A DNA stretch of 38,924 bases from Streptomyces sp. TRM49041 (GTDB taxonomy: Bacteria > Actinomycetota > Actinomycetes > Streptomycetales > Streptomycetaceae). The stretch spans positions 1 through 38,924 of the forward strand of contig NZ_VSRY01000083.1 of assembly GCF_008271805.1 (NCBI RefSeq), read 5' to 3'. Made by a program: the position numbers and the translations under genes. A model generated the notes under the pieces. The model searched no databases. It was not told the origin of the DNA and saw only the letters and a list, made by a program, of their open reading frames with translations. Below, in pieces: positions 15,423-23,329 of this stretch. The stretch's first letter is position 1, and the number at the start of each line of letters is the position of its first letter.

Positions 15423-16618
15423 GCGACACCGCCGAGCCCGAGACCGCCGCCGCCCTGCGCGAGAAGGTCCGGGACCTGCTCGCCGCCCATCCACCCGCGA
15501 CCACCGGACGCACCGAATTCCTCCGCGCCCGCTTCGACGCCGGACTGGCCTGGGTGCACCACCCGGAGGGCCTCGGCGGCCTCGGCGCGCCCCGTTCCCT
15601 CCAGGCCGTCGTGGACGCCGAACTCGCGGCGGCCGGGGCGCCCGACAACGACCCGCGCCGCATCGGCATCGGCCTCGGCATGGCCGCGCCGACGATCCTC
15701 GCTTACGGCACCGAGGAGCAGAAGCTCCGCTTCCTGCGCCCCCTGTGGACCGGTGAGGAGGTCTGGTGCCAGCTCTTCAGCGAGCCCGGCGCCGGCTCCG
15801 ACCTCGCCGCCCTCGGCACCCGCGCCGTCCGGGACGGCGACCATTGGGTGGTGGACGGGCAGAAGGTCTGGACGTCCAGCGCCCACACGGCCCGCTGGGC
15901 GATCCTCATCGCCCGCACCGACCCCGATGCGCCCAAGCACCGCGGCATCACCTACTTCCTGTGCGACATGACCGACCCGGGCGTGGAGGTCCGGCCGCTG
16001 CGCCAGATCACCGGCGAGGCCGAGTTCAACGAGGTCTTCCTGACTGGTGTGCGCGTCCCGGACAGCCACCGCCTCGGCGCTGTCGGGGACGGCTGGAGCG
16101 TCGCCCGGACCACGCTCATGAACGAGCGCGTCGCCATCGGCGGCGGCCGCGTCCCCCGCGAGGGCGGCATGATCGGGCGCGCCGCCGACACCTGGCGAAC
16201 TCGCCCCGAGCTGCGCAGCCACGAACTGCACCAGCGCATCCTGGACCTGTGGGTGGACGCCGAGGTGGCCCGGCTGACCGGCGAACGGCTGCGCCAGCAG
16301 CTCGCCGTCGGCCGGCCCGGCCCCGAGGGCAGCGCCATGAAGCTCGCCTTCGCCCGCCTCAACCAGGAGATCAGCGGCCTGGAGGTGGAACTGCTCGGCG
16401 AGGAGGGGCTGCTGTACGACGACTGGACCATGCGCCGCCCCGAACACGTCGACTTCACCGGGCGCGACGCCGGATACCGCTATCTGCGCTCGAAGGGCAA
16501 CTCCATCGAGGGCGGCACGACCGAAGTACTCCTGAACATCGTCGCCGAGCGCGTCCTCGGACTGCCCGCCGAGCCGCGCGACGACAAGGACGTTCCCTGG
16601 AAGGACCTCGCGCGATGA
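15419..16618 (+). CDS. acyl-CoA dehydrogenase (larger subunit of a pair)
   Basis: A 399-residue FAD-dependent acyl-CoA dehydrogenase. Typical blocks are QLFSEPGAGSDLAALGTRA in the middle domain and SIEGGTTEVLLNIVAERVLGLP near the C-terminus. It oxidises the alpha-beta bond of an acyl-CoA ester. The start overlaps the reductase stop (ATGA), and its own stop overlaps the next dehydrogenase. Adjacent non-identical dehydrogenases of this size in actinobacteria often form alpha2beta2 enzymes acting on bulky substrates such as sterol side chains; here that is inference. Expression is probably controlled by the TetR-type operator. Confidence 0.92.
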   Translation: MSDTAEPETAAALREKVRDLLAAHPPATTGRTEFLRARFDAGLAWVHHPEGLGGLGAPRSLQAVVDAELAAAGAPDNDPRRIGIGLGMAAPTILAYGTEEQKLRFLRPLWTGEEVWCQLFSEPGAGSDLAALGTRAVRDGDHWVVDGQKVWTSSAHTARWAILIARTDPDAPKHRGITYFLCDMTDPGVEVRPLRQITGEAEFNEVFLTGVRVPDSHRLGAVGDGWSVARTTLMNERVAIGGGRVPREGGMIGRAADTWRTRPELRSHELHQRILDLWVDAEVARLTGERLRQQLAVGRPGPEGSAMKLAFARLNQEISGLEVELLGEEGLLYDDWTMRRPEHVDFTGRDAGYRYLRSKGNSIEGGTTEVLLNIVAERVLGLPAEPRDDKDVPWKDLAR

Positions 16619-17688
16619 CGGACCTGCTCTACTCCGAGGCCGAGTCCGACCTGCGGGCCGCCGTACGTGCCCTGCTCACGGACCGGGCCGACCCGGCGGA
16701 GCTCACCGCCCGCCTCGAAACGCCCGCCCTGCACGACGCCGGCCTCTGGCGCGCCCTCGCCGCGGACATCGGCGCCGCCGGGCTCCTCGTCCCCGAGAAG
16801 CTCGGCGGTCAGGGCGCGAGCCACCGCGAGGCCGCCGTCGTGCTGGAGGAGCTGGGCCGCGCGGTGACCCCGGTCCCGTACCTCACCAGCTCCGTCATCG
16901 CCACCGAGACGCTGCTCGCCCTCGGCCCCGCCGACGCCGCCGACGAACTGATCGCGGACCTCGCCACCGGCCGTAGGGCCGCGGTGCTCACCGTCCCGCT
17001 GCCCACCGGCCCCGACGCACCCGCCCCGGCGGACGGCACGGTCACCGCCGTCGCGGACGCCGCACTCGCCGACGTACTCCTCGTACCGCGCCCGGACGGG
17101 CTGTACGCGGTCGACGCGGCGGACGCGACCGTGGAGCCGCAGACCCCGCTCGACCTGACCCGCCCGCTCGCCGCCGTGACGCCCGACGCGCCCGGCACCC
17201 GCCTCGCGGACGCGGACGCCGCCCGCGGGGCGGTACGCCGCGGCCTCCTGGCCGGGGCGGGCCTGCTCGCCTCCGAACAGCTCGGGCTCGCCGAGTGGTG
17301 CCTGGAGGAGGCGGTGCGGCATACCGGGACCCGCCACCAGTTCAACCGGCCGCTCGGCTCGTTCCAGGCGCTCAAGCACCGTATGGCCCAGCTGTGGCTG
17401 GAGGTCACCGGCGCCCGCGCCGCCGCCCGCAACGCCGCCGACGCGCTCGCCACCGGCAGCCCGGAGGCGCCCCTCGCGGTGGCCGTCGCCCAGGCGTACT
17501 GCTCCCGGGTCGCCGTGCACGCGGCCGAGGAGTGCGTCCAGCTGCACGGCGGCACCGGCATGACCTGGGAGCACCCGGCGCACATGTACCTCAAGCGGGC
17601 CAAGGCCGACCAGCTGGCGCTCGGTTCGGCCGGCCACCACAAGGACGCGCTCGCCGCGCTCGTGGACCTTCCCGCCCCCGGCCGGTAA
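16615..17688 (+). CDS. acyl-CoA dehydrogenase (smaller subunit of a pair)
   Basis: A 357-residue acyl-CoA dehydrogenase-like protein. It is shorter and more Ala-rich than its neighbour but retains the C-terminal helical domain with HQFNRPLGSFQALKHRMAQ and LHGGTGMTWEHPAHMYLKRAK. It begins four bases inside the preceding gene, so production of the two chains is coupled. The likely role is as partner of the upstream dehydrogenase in one flavoenzyme. Which chain carries the catalytic base was not settled. An 18-bp hairpin ends the operon. Confidence 0.9.
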   Translation: MTDLLYSEAESDLRAAVRALLTDRADPAELTARLETPALHDAGLWRALAADIGAAGLLVPEKLGGQGASHREAAVVLEELGRAVTPVPYLTSSVIATETLLALGPADAADELIADLATGRRAAVLTVPLPTGPDAPAPADGTVTAVADAALADVLLVPRPDGLYAVDAADATVEPQTPLDLTRPLAAVTPDAPGTRLADADAARGAVRRGLLAGAGLLASEQLGLAEWCLEEAVRHTGTRHQFNRPLGSFQALKHRMAQLWLEVTGARAAARNAADALATGSPEAPLAVAVAQAYCSRVAVHAAEECVQLHGGTGMTWEHPAHMYLKRAKADQLALGSAGHHKDALAALVDLPAPGR

Positions 17689-17747
17689 GGAGCCCCTGCG
17701 GAGTGGCGGCATGACCGCCCGATCCCGCTCGACCCACACGCGGCACA

Positions 17748-17791
17748 GCCGCCGCGGCCCTGGCCACAGCGCTGGCCAGGGCCGCGGCGGC
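17748..17791 (+). terminator. very strong hairpin terminator after the acyl-CoA dehydrogenase operon
   Basis: A perfect 18-bp stem (17748-17765 with 17774-17791) with an eight-base loop, starting 59 bases after the dehydrogenase stop. The remnant of an ABC ATPase gene begins inside its right arm, so the hairpin has probably cut off that gene's original start. Confidence 0.85.
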
Positions 17792-18379
17792 CTGCTCGGC
17801 CCGAGCGGCTGCGGCAAGTCGACCCGGGCCCGCGTCGCCGCCCTGCTCCACCGTCCCGACGCGGGCCGGGTCACCGTCGCGGCCACGCGGTACACGGCCG
17901 GCGCCACTGCGCCCCGCGTGACCCGCGCGCCGCCATCGGTGTCGTCTTCCAGCAGCCCCGGCTCTCCGCCGACGCCCGGCTGTGCCTCCACGACCTGATC
18001 GGCGAACCCCTGCGTGCCACCGGCCGCCACACCGAGATCCCCGTACGCACCGCGTAACTCGCCCGCCGCACCTGGCCTCACCGACGACCTGCTCACCCGC
18101 CGCCCCCGCGAGGTCGGCGACGGACGGCTACAACGCGCCTGCCTCGCCAGCGCCCTGGTGCTGCGCCCCCGCCGGCTGGTGTGCGACGAGACGACCGCCA
18201 TTCTCGACGCGTCCACCACGGCCGCACTGGTCGCCGTCGTCGAGGGCTACCGTCGCGAGCACGGCGCCGGGCTGCTCGCGGTCGGCCATGACCGGGTCCT
18301 GCTGGAACGCCGCTGCGATTGCACCGTGCACTGGGCCGCGCTCACCGAAGGCGCCGGCGCGGCCGCGTCCGGGACGTAA
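17785..18379 (+). pseudogene. broken ABC transporter ATP-binding protein (oligopeptide/nickel type)
   Basis: Fragments of one ABC ATPase lie in order in different frames. The first is GLLGPSGCGKST with an intact Walker A. The second, after a shift near 17930, is IGVVFQQPRLSADARLC (Q-loop), ending at an in-frame TAA (18055). The third, after another shift, is GLTDDLLTRRPREVGDGRLQRACLASALVLRPRRLVCDETTAILD with a Walker B-like LVCDET and the GHDRVLLER end. The N-terminus is missing. Two frameshifts, one nonsense codon and loss of the start mean no ATPase can be made. The closest functional class is the second ATPase of DppDF/OppDF/NikDE systems. Confidence 0.85.
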
Positions 18380-18504
18380 CGCCCCGCCGCCGATTCGTAC
18401 CCGTTCGGCCCACACGCCGTAGGGCCGTCCGGCGCCGCCGCTGGGCCAGACTGGCCGCCGAACGCCGCACGACCCGTGCGGTGCAGGGCCGAGGAGGGTG
18501 ACAC

Positions 18505-18699
18505 ATGGCCGTATCCATCTCCGTCGTGGTGCTTCTGCTGATCCTGGCGTTGATCTTTCTGCGCAACGGCGGCCTGAAGGTCTCCCACGCGCTGGTCTGC
18601 GCGCTGCTCGGGTTCTTCCTCGCGGGCACCAGCCTCGCGCCCACCATCTACAACGGGGTGTCCGCCACCGCCGACGTCGTCAGCCGGGTCAAGCCGTAG
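18505..18699 (+). CDS. small membrane protein, 64 residues
   Basis: A short protein with two hydrophobic segments (VSISVVVLLLILALIFL near the N-terminus and HALVCALLGFFLAGTSLAP in the middle) and a short polar tail. The ATG at 18505 is preceded by GAGGAGGGTGACAC, a very good ribosome site, which supports it as a real gene despite its size. I do not recognise a named family. Small two-helix proteins of this style are common in Streptomyces, and no function can be assigned. It converges with the secreted glycosidase-like gene. Confidence 0.72.
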   Translation: MAVSISVVVLLLILALIFLRNGGLKVSHALVCALLGFFLAGTSLAPTIYNGVSATADVVSRVKP

Positions 18700-18712
18700 G
18701 ACCGCGGGGTCG

Positions 18713-20026
18713 TCAGCGGCGGACGAACACGCCGATCCCGTTGGGCACCGGCCGCTCGGCGCCGCCGCTGGGATGGTTCAGCACCCGCACCCCTGCGCCC
18801 CCGCCCACCCGGGCCACCAGCGTCGACGACCCGCCCCCGTCCAGGTTCACGCCGTCCGACGCGCCCAGGTCCCGCAGCAACTCCGCCACCTCCACGACCG
18901 TCAGCCCCCGCCGGAACCCCGGTGAGCCGTCGAGGGCGAGGAGCAGCAGCCGCCGGCCGCCCTCCGCGACACCCGCCGCCGAGCGCACCGCCGCCGTCAC
19001 CGGGTCCATCCCGGCCGGCGGCTCACCGCCGCGCAGCACCGGGAACCCGCCCACCGCGAACCGGAAGAACACGCTCGACTCCGGCCCGGCGGACACCAGC
19101 CGGTAGTGGACGCGCACCCGGTCGCCGACCGTGAGCTCCCGCAGCCGCCGCGCGCCCGCCTCCCGCCCCACCAGCACCTGAGTACCCGGCGCGATCCGGC
19201 CCTCGCCCGGCTTGTCCGCGACCGCGGCGACCCGGCCGCCACGGATGCTCACCTCGTACGTCTCCGCACTGCACGGCGCGCCCCGGTCCGTATCCGTGCC
19301 GCACGTCGACCGCACCCGCGACACCGCTCCCCAGTCCCGGGTGAACAGCCCGACCGACCCGACCGGCAGCGCGTACTGGTTGAGCCCGCCCAGCCGCAGC
19401 GGCCCGTCCGGCGTCCGCACCACCCCTTCCAGCACCAGCTCTCCGAGGTGGGCCCGGCCGTCCTTGCCGACTCCCAGCACCATGCGGGCGTTCGTGCCGG
19501 GCGGCAGCGCGGGGCCGAACCGCTGCCCTCTCGGCACCGCCGCCTTCAGTGCCCGCCCGTCGGCCACCGCCGGGCCGACGGGGGCGCCGGTCGCGGGCAC
19601 CCCGGGATGCTGACTTTCCGTCAGGTTAAAGAAGTCGCCGTTCACCGCGGCGACCGCACCTGACCCGTCGGCCAGCGCCGACAGCCGCGCCCGGGCCGCC
19701 ACCGCACCCGGGTACAGCAGCTCCACCGACACCCGTGGGTGCCTCAGGTCGGCGGAGAGCAGATGCACCCGTGCCGTGCCCCGCGGTGACGGAACATCGA
19801 AGGTCCGGTAGCGGACGCCGGACGCGACCGCCTGCTCGCCGACCGCCCACCGGGCGGCTGTCCGTATGCCGGCCGCCCGCCCGTCGAACGCGCCCGTCGC
19901 ATCCATCGGTCCAGCCGCGCCCGTCGCCCCGGCGGCCGGCGGCGTGGTGAGACCCGCAGCCGACAGCGCACACCCCACCAGCGCGACGAGCACCCCCGCC
20001 CGCCGCCACACCCCGCTCACGGCCAT
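18713..20026 (-). CDS. secreted phosphodiester glycosidase-family (NAGPA-like) protein
   Basis: A 437-residue exported protein. The ATG at 20026 has a GGGGGGA site and starts a typical signal sequence (VWRRAGVLVALVGCALSAAGLTTPPAAGA). An alternative GTG at 20056 lacks a ribosome site. The mature protein shows VAAVNGDFFN in its first half and LALDGS...VVEVAELLRDLGASDGVNLDGGGSSTL near the end, the hallmarks of the NAGPA phosphodiester-glycosidase family. Bacterial members cleave phosphodiester-linked sugars or related cell-wall and exopolysaccharide bonds, with substrates mostly unproven. It is a single gene with no obvious partner. Confidence 0.88.
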   Translation of the reverse strand: MAVSGVWRRAGVLVALVGCALSAAGLTTPPAAGATGAAGPMDATGAFDGRAAGIRTAARWAVGEQAVASGVRYRTFDVPSPRGTARVHLLSADLRHPRVSVELLYPGAVAARARLSALADGSGAVAAVNGDFFNLTESQHPGVPATGAPVGPAVADGRALKAAVPRGQRFGPALPPGTNARMVLGVGKDGRAHLGELVLEGVVRTPDGPLRLGGLNQYALPVGSVGLFTRDWGAVSRVRSTCGTDTDRGAPCSAETYEVSIRGGRVAAVADKPGEGRIAPGTQVLVGREAGARRLRELTVGDRVRVHYRLVSAGPESSVFFRFAVGGFPVLRGGEPPAGMDPVTAAVRSAAGVAEGGRRLLLLALDGSPGFRRGLTVVEVAELLRDLGASDGVNLDGGGSSTLVARVGGGAGVRVLNHPSGGAERPVPNGIGVFVRR

Positions 20027-20089
20027 GGCGTCCCCCCATGCGTCGGGACAACTCACACAGGTCGCGGAAGAGTTGCCCGCCGGGCGCGG

Positions 20090-20467
20090 CTACGAACCGA
20101 TCAGCCGGGAACGGAGCAGGAAACGTACGCCGTCCGGAGCCTCCAGTGAGAACCCGCTGCCGCGCCCCGCCACCACGTCCACGACGAGCCGCGTATGGCT
20201 CCACAGCTCGTACTGCGAGCGGGCCATCCAGAACGGCACCGGCTCCGCGACCCCGTCCACCACCAGCGACTCCAGCAGCACGTCCGACGCGCCCGTACGG
20301 AACTCGCCCGCCGGGTAGCACATCGGGGCGCTGCCGTCGCAGCAGCCGCCCGACTGATGGAACATCAGCGGCCCGTGGACCTCCCGCAGCCGCTGCAGCA
20401 GTCCAGCGGCCGCGGGGGTCAGCTCCACCCGCGACTCCACCCGCGCCTCCCGTGCCCCGTCCGTCAT
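20090..20467 (-). CDS. DUF779 family protein
   Basis: A 125-residue protein with the DUF779 signature QSGGCCDGSAPMCYP and later WMARSQYELWSHTRLVVDVV. The clustered Cys residues suggest metal or redox chemistry. Relatives often sit beside aldehyde dehydrogenase genes, but here it follows an AAC(3)-type gene: its ATG overlaps that gene's stop by four bases (ATGA). The unusual pairing is noted separately. Function is unestablished. Confidence 0.85.
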   Translation of the reverse strand: MTDGAREARVESRVELTPAAAGLLQRLREVHGPLMFHQSGGCCDGSAPMCYPAGEFRTGASDVLLESLVVDGVAEPVPFWMARSQYELWSHTRLVVDVVAGRGSGFSLEAPDGVRFLLRSRLIGS

Positions 20468-21261
20468 GGGCCCACCACCCTCCGGTTCGTGCCGAGCCAC
20501 TCCCGTGCGAAGTCCACCGCGTCGGCCAGTCCCAGCAACCTGCACTCCGCCGCCCCCACACGTCCCGTCCGTACGGCGACGGCACCCGACCGCTCCAGGT
20601 CCGCGCCGAGCGCGTCGAAGTCGCCGTCGGCCAGGTCCACGTCCTGGTACGCCCACCACCTCCGTACCCCGGCCCTGTCCCGCACCACACACCGGTATGT
20701 GCGGCGCGGCGGCGCGGGCACCCGGTACTCGGCCAGGTGGAACGCCGAGCACGCCGCGAACCCCGCGCCCAGCAGCAGGATCCGCGCGTCCAGCTCGTAC
20801 AGCCGGGCCAGCGGGGAGTCCTCGCCGAGGTGGTTGTCGCGGCGGTGACCGGCCACCACCTTCTCGGCGTACGGCCCGAGCGCGGCGAACGACGTCTGCG
20901 GATGGGCGCTGCGTACGGCGCCCGGCGCCGTGCGCACCAGCTCGGGCAGGACACCCACGCCGTACGACGCCATGGTCCGCGCGTCGTACGGCTCCATCGC
21001 CGCCCGGTGGGCGGCCTGCTGCCCGGCGGTCATCCCGCGGACCGCTTCCCGGTACGCCGGTGACGTGTCCGAATTGTGTGCGGTGAAGGTGGGTGCGACG
21101 AGGGTGCCGTCCGGGCCGAGCGCCGCGCGCAGCGCCCGCAGCACCGCCGCGCCCCCGCCCGCCACGGGGCCCACGGCCCGCAGCGAGGAGTGCACCAGCA
21201 GGAAACCGCCCGCCCCGACCCCCAGTGCGGACAGCTCCGCGGTCAGTCGCCGCTCGTCCAT
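20464..21261 (-). CDS. AAC(3)-family aminoglycoside N-acetyltransferase-like protein
   Basis: A 265-residue acetyl-CoA-dependent acetyltransferase of the AAC(3)/FrbF (antibiotic_NAT) superfamily. Typical blocks are FLLVHSSLRAVGPV at the N-terminus, GTLVAPTFTAHNS, RSAHPQTSFAALGP, and DNHLGEDSPLARLYELDARILLLG. Members acetylate the 3-amino group of aminoglycosides, or other amines in biosynthesis. Streptomyces genomes carry several such genes that do not all give resistance. The gene is coupled to DUF779 and divergent from a LysR regulator, the usual geometry for a regulator and its target. Substrate is unknown. Confidence 0.87.
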   Translation of the reverse strand: MDERRLTAELSALGVGAGGFLLVHSSLRAVGPVAGGGAAVLRALRAALGPDGTLVAPTFTAHNSDTSPAYREAVRGMTAGQQAAHRAAMEPYDARTMASYGVGVLPELVRTAPGAVRSAHPQTSFAALGPYAEKVVAGHRRDNHLGEDSPLARLYELDARILLLGAGFAACSAFHLAEYRVPAPPRRTYRCVVRDRAGVRRWWAYQDVDLADGDFDALGADLERSGAVAVRTGRVGAAECRLLGLADAVDFAREWLGTNRRVVGP

Positions 21262-21325
21262 GGCCGCCCATCGTAGAGGCGGAAGCGCCCGTACCGGATG
21301 CCGGAAGCAGCCAAGCTCGGGTGCC

Positions 21326-21331
21326 TACACT
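21326..21331 (+). promoter_or_regulatory. -10 element giving a leaderless LysR transcript
   Basis: TACACT ends seven bases before the GTG at 21338, so the predicted transcription start coincides with the start codon. No ribosome site is present upstream, which agrees with a leaderless message. No clear -35 is visible. The 76-base gap to the divergent AAC(3) start would also hold the LysR operator. Confidence 0.5.
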
Positions 21332-21337
21332 GCGGCT

Positions 21338-22270
21338 GTGGAACTGAGGCACCTGGAGCACTTCGTCGCCGTCGCGGAGGAGCGGAACTTCACCCGGGCG
21401 GCGGCCCGGCTGCACCTGGCGCAGTCCGGTCTCTCCTCCTCGGTGCGGGCGCTGGAGCGGGAGCTGGGCGCCGAGCTGTTCGTCCGTACTCCGCGCGGGG
21501 CCGAGCTGACGGAGGCCGGGCGCGCGCTGCCGGCCGAGGCGCGGCGCACCCTCGACAGCGCGGCCGCGGCCCGGGACGCGGTCGCCGCGACGCGTGGCGT
21601 GGTGGGCGGGACGCTGACGGTGGGCGCCGAGCAGTGCATGGGCGCCGTCGACCCGCTGGGCGTGGTGGCCGCGTACACCGCCCGGTACCCCTCGGTGGGG
21701 GTACGCGTCGAGCAGGCCGGCTCGGCCCTGCTGCTGGAGCGGCTGGCGCGCGGGGGACTGGATGTCGCGTTCGTGGCGGGTGCGGGTGCCGCCGCCGGCA
21801 CCGGCGCCGGCGGCGGCGTCCCGGAAGGGCTGCGGCTGCGCTCCCTCGCCACCGAGCCGCTCGTACTGATCTGCCCGCCGGACCACCCGCTCGCGGACCG
21901 CCCCACGCCCCCGGCCCTCGCCGACCTCGCCGACGAGGCGTTCGTCGAACTCACCCGGCACTGGGGCGCCCGCCGCGCCGCCGACGCCGCGTTCGCCGCC
22001 CAGGGGGTGAGCCGGGCGGCCGGGCTGCAGCTCGACGACGTCCACAAGGTGCTGGAGATGGTGGCCAGGGGCGCGGGCGTGGCACTCATGCCCCGCTCGG
22101 TCACCCGCAAGGAGCAGGCCAGGACCGTACGGGGCGTGCCCCTGGCGGACGACATCGCCTGGGAGGTGTCGGTGGCCCACTCCCGCCCCACCCCCGCGTC
22201 CCGGGCGTTCCTGGCACTCCTGGCGCTCCTGGAGCCGGGCGGCGGAACCGGGCCCGATCGCTCCGGCTGA
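21338..22270 (+). CDS. LysR-family transcriptional regulator
   Basis: A 310-residue LysR regulator. It begins MELRHLEHFVAVAEERNFTRAAARLHLAQSGL, the standard winged-helix N-terminus, followed by the ALERELGAELFVRT wing. The rest is the co-inducer-binding domain (GTLTVGAEQCMGAV, PLVLICPPDHPLADR). GTG 21338 is used because the helix-turn-helix starts at once and a -10 lies just upstream. It diverges from the AAC(3)/DUF779 pair, so it probably controls that pair, itself, and possibly the aldo/keto reductase downstream. The inducer cannot be read from sequence. Confidence 0.92.
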   Translation: MELRHLEHFVAVAEERNFTRAAARLHLAQSGLSSSVRALERELGAELFVRTPRGAELTEAGRALPAEARRTLDSAAAARDAVAATRGVVGGTLTVGAEQCMGAVDPLGVVAAYTARYPSVGVRVEQAGSALLLERLARGGLDVAFVAGAGAAAGTGAGGGVPEGLRLRSLATEPLVLICPPDHPLADRPTPPALADLADEAFVELTRHWGARRAADAAFAAQGVSRAAGLQLDDVHKVLEMVARGAGVALMPRSVTRKEQARTVRGVPLADDIAWEVSVAHSRPTPASRAFLALLALLEPGGGTGPDRSG

Positions 22271-22328
22271 TGGCCGCCATCACCACCGGGTGTTGGACAC
22301 GGACCCCCTGCCCCCGGAGGCTGGAGCG

Positions 22329-23225
22329 GTGACAGCGACACTCACCGCAGCGACGGACCGCACCATGCCGCACCGCCGGATCGGCCCCGTACGGGTCGGA
22401 GCGGTCGGCCTCGGCGCGATGCCCCTCTCCGTCCACGGCAGACCCGGCCGGAAACAGGCACTCACCACCCTGCACACCGCGCTCGACGCCGGGATGACCC
22501 TCATCGACACCGCCGACGCCTACCACAGCGACGCCCAGGACCCCGGACACAACGAGCTGCTCATCGCCGAGGCCCTGACCTCGTACGGCGGCGACACCTC
22601 CGACGTCCTGGTCGCCACCAAGGGCGGCCACACCCGGCCCGCCGACGGCTCCTGGGCCCTGGACGGCTCGCCCGCACATCTGCGGCGGGCCGCCGACCGG
22701 TCGCTGCGCCGGCTGGGCGTGGAGGCGATCGGCCTGTACCAGTTCCACCGCCCCGACCCCGCCGTCCCCTACGAGGAGTCGATCGGCGCGCTGAAGGAGC
22801 TGTGCGGCGCGGGCAAGGTCCGCATGGTCGGCATCTCCAACGCGGACCCCGACCGCATCAGGCTCTCCCGCACCATCCTCGGGGACCGGCTCGTCGCCGT
22901 GCAGAACCGGTTCTCGCCGTCATTCCGCGGCAGCCTGCCCGAGCTGCGGCTCTGCGACGAGCTGGGCATGGCGTTCCTGCCCTGGAGCCCGCTCGGCGGC
23001 ATCGGGGGAGCCGGACGGCTGGGCACCGACCACTCCGCGTTCCACGAGGTGGCCGCGGAACTGGACGTGAGCCCCCAACGCGTCTGCCTGGCCTGGATGC
23101 TCGCACTGTCGCCGCACGTCATCCCCATCCCGGGCGCCCGGCGCACCGAGAGCGTCCTCGACTCGGCACAGGCACCCCACCTGACCCTGACCCCGCATCA
23201 ACTGGCCCGCCTGAACACGGCCTGA
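22329..23225 (+). CDS. aldo/keto reductase
   Basis: A 298-residue NADPH-dependent aldo/keto reductase with a TIM-barrel pattern. The catalytic tetrad is visible as DTADAYHSD (Asp, Tyr), LVATKGG (Lys) and YQFHRPD (His). The family cofactor block near the end (IPIPGARRTESV) is present. The GTG at 22329 has GGAGG eight bases upstream; an internal ATG at 22366 is less well placed. It follows the LysR gene in the same direction with a 58-base gap, so it may share control. The carbonyl substrate is unknown. Confidence 0.9.
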   Translation: MTATLTAATDRTMPHRRIGPVRVGAVGLGAMPLSVHGRPGRKQALTTLHTALDAGMTLIDTADAYHSDAQDPGHNELLIAEALTSYGGDTSDVLVATKGGHTRPADGSWALDGSPAHLRRAADRSLRRLGVEAIGLYQFHRPDPAVPYEESIGALKELCGAGKVRMVGISNADPDRIRLSRTILGDRLVAVQNRFSPSFRGSLPELRLCDELGMAFLPWSPLGGIGGAGRLGTDHSAFHEVAAELDVSPQRVCLAWMLALSPHVIPIPGARRTESVLDSAQAPHLTLTPHQLARLNTA

Positions 23226-23329
23226 CCTGGCTGTGTGACCTGCGCCTCTCCCCGGCCGGGAGGGCGAAATCCAGTATCCCCCGGACCTCCCCGCACGTGA
23301 GAATGCGGCATCACCACGGGGAGGAATCC

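Noticed and set aside
20464..21261. Reading the AAC(3)-type gene as proof of an aminoglycoside cluster.
   Set aside because: No aminocyclitol or glycosyltransferase genes are in the window, and such genes are common as background in Streptomyces.
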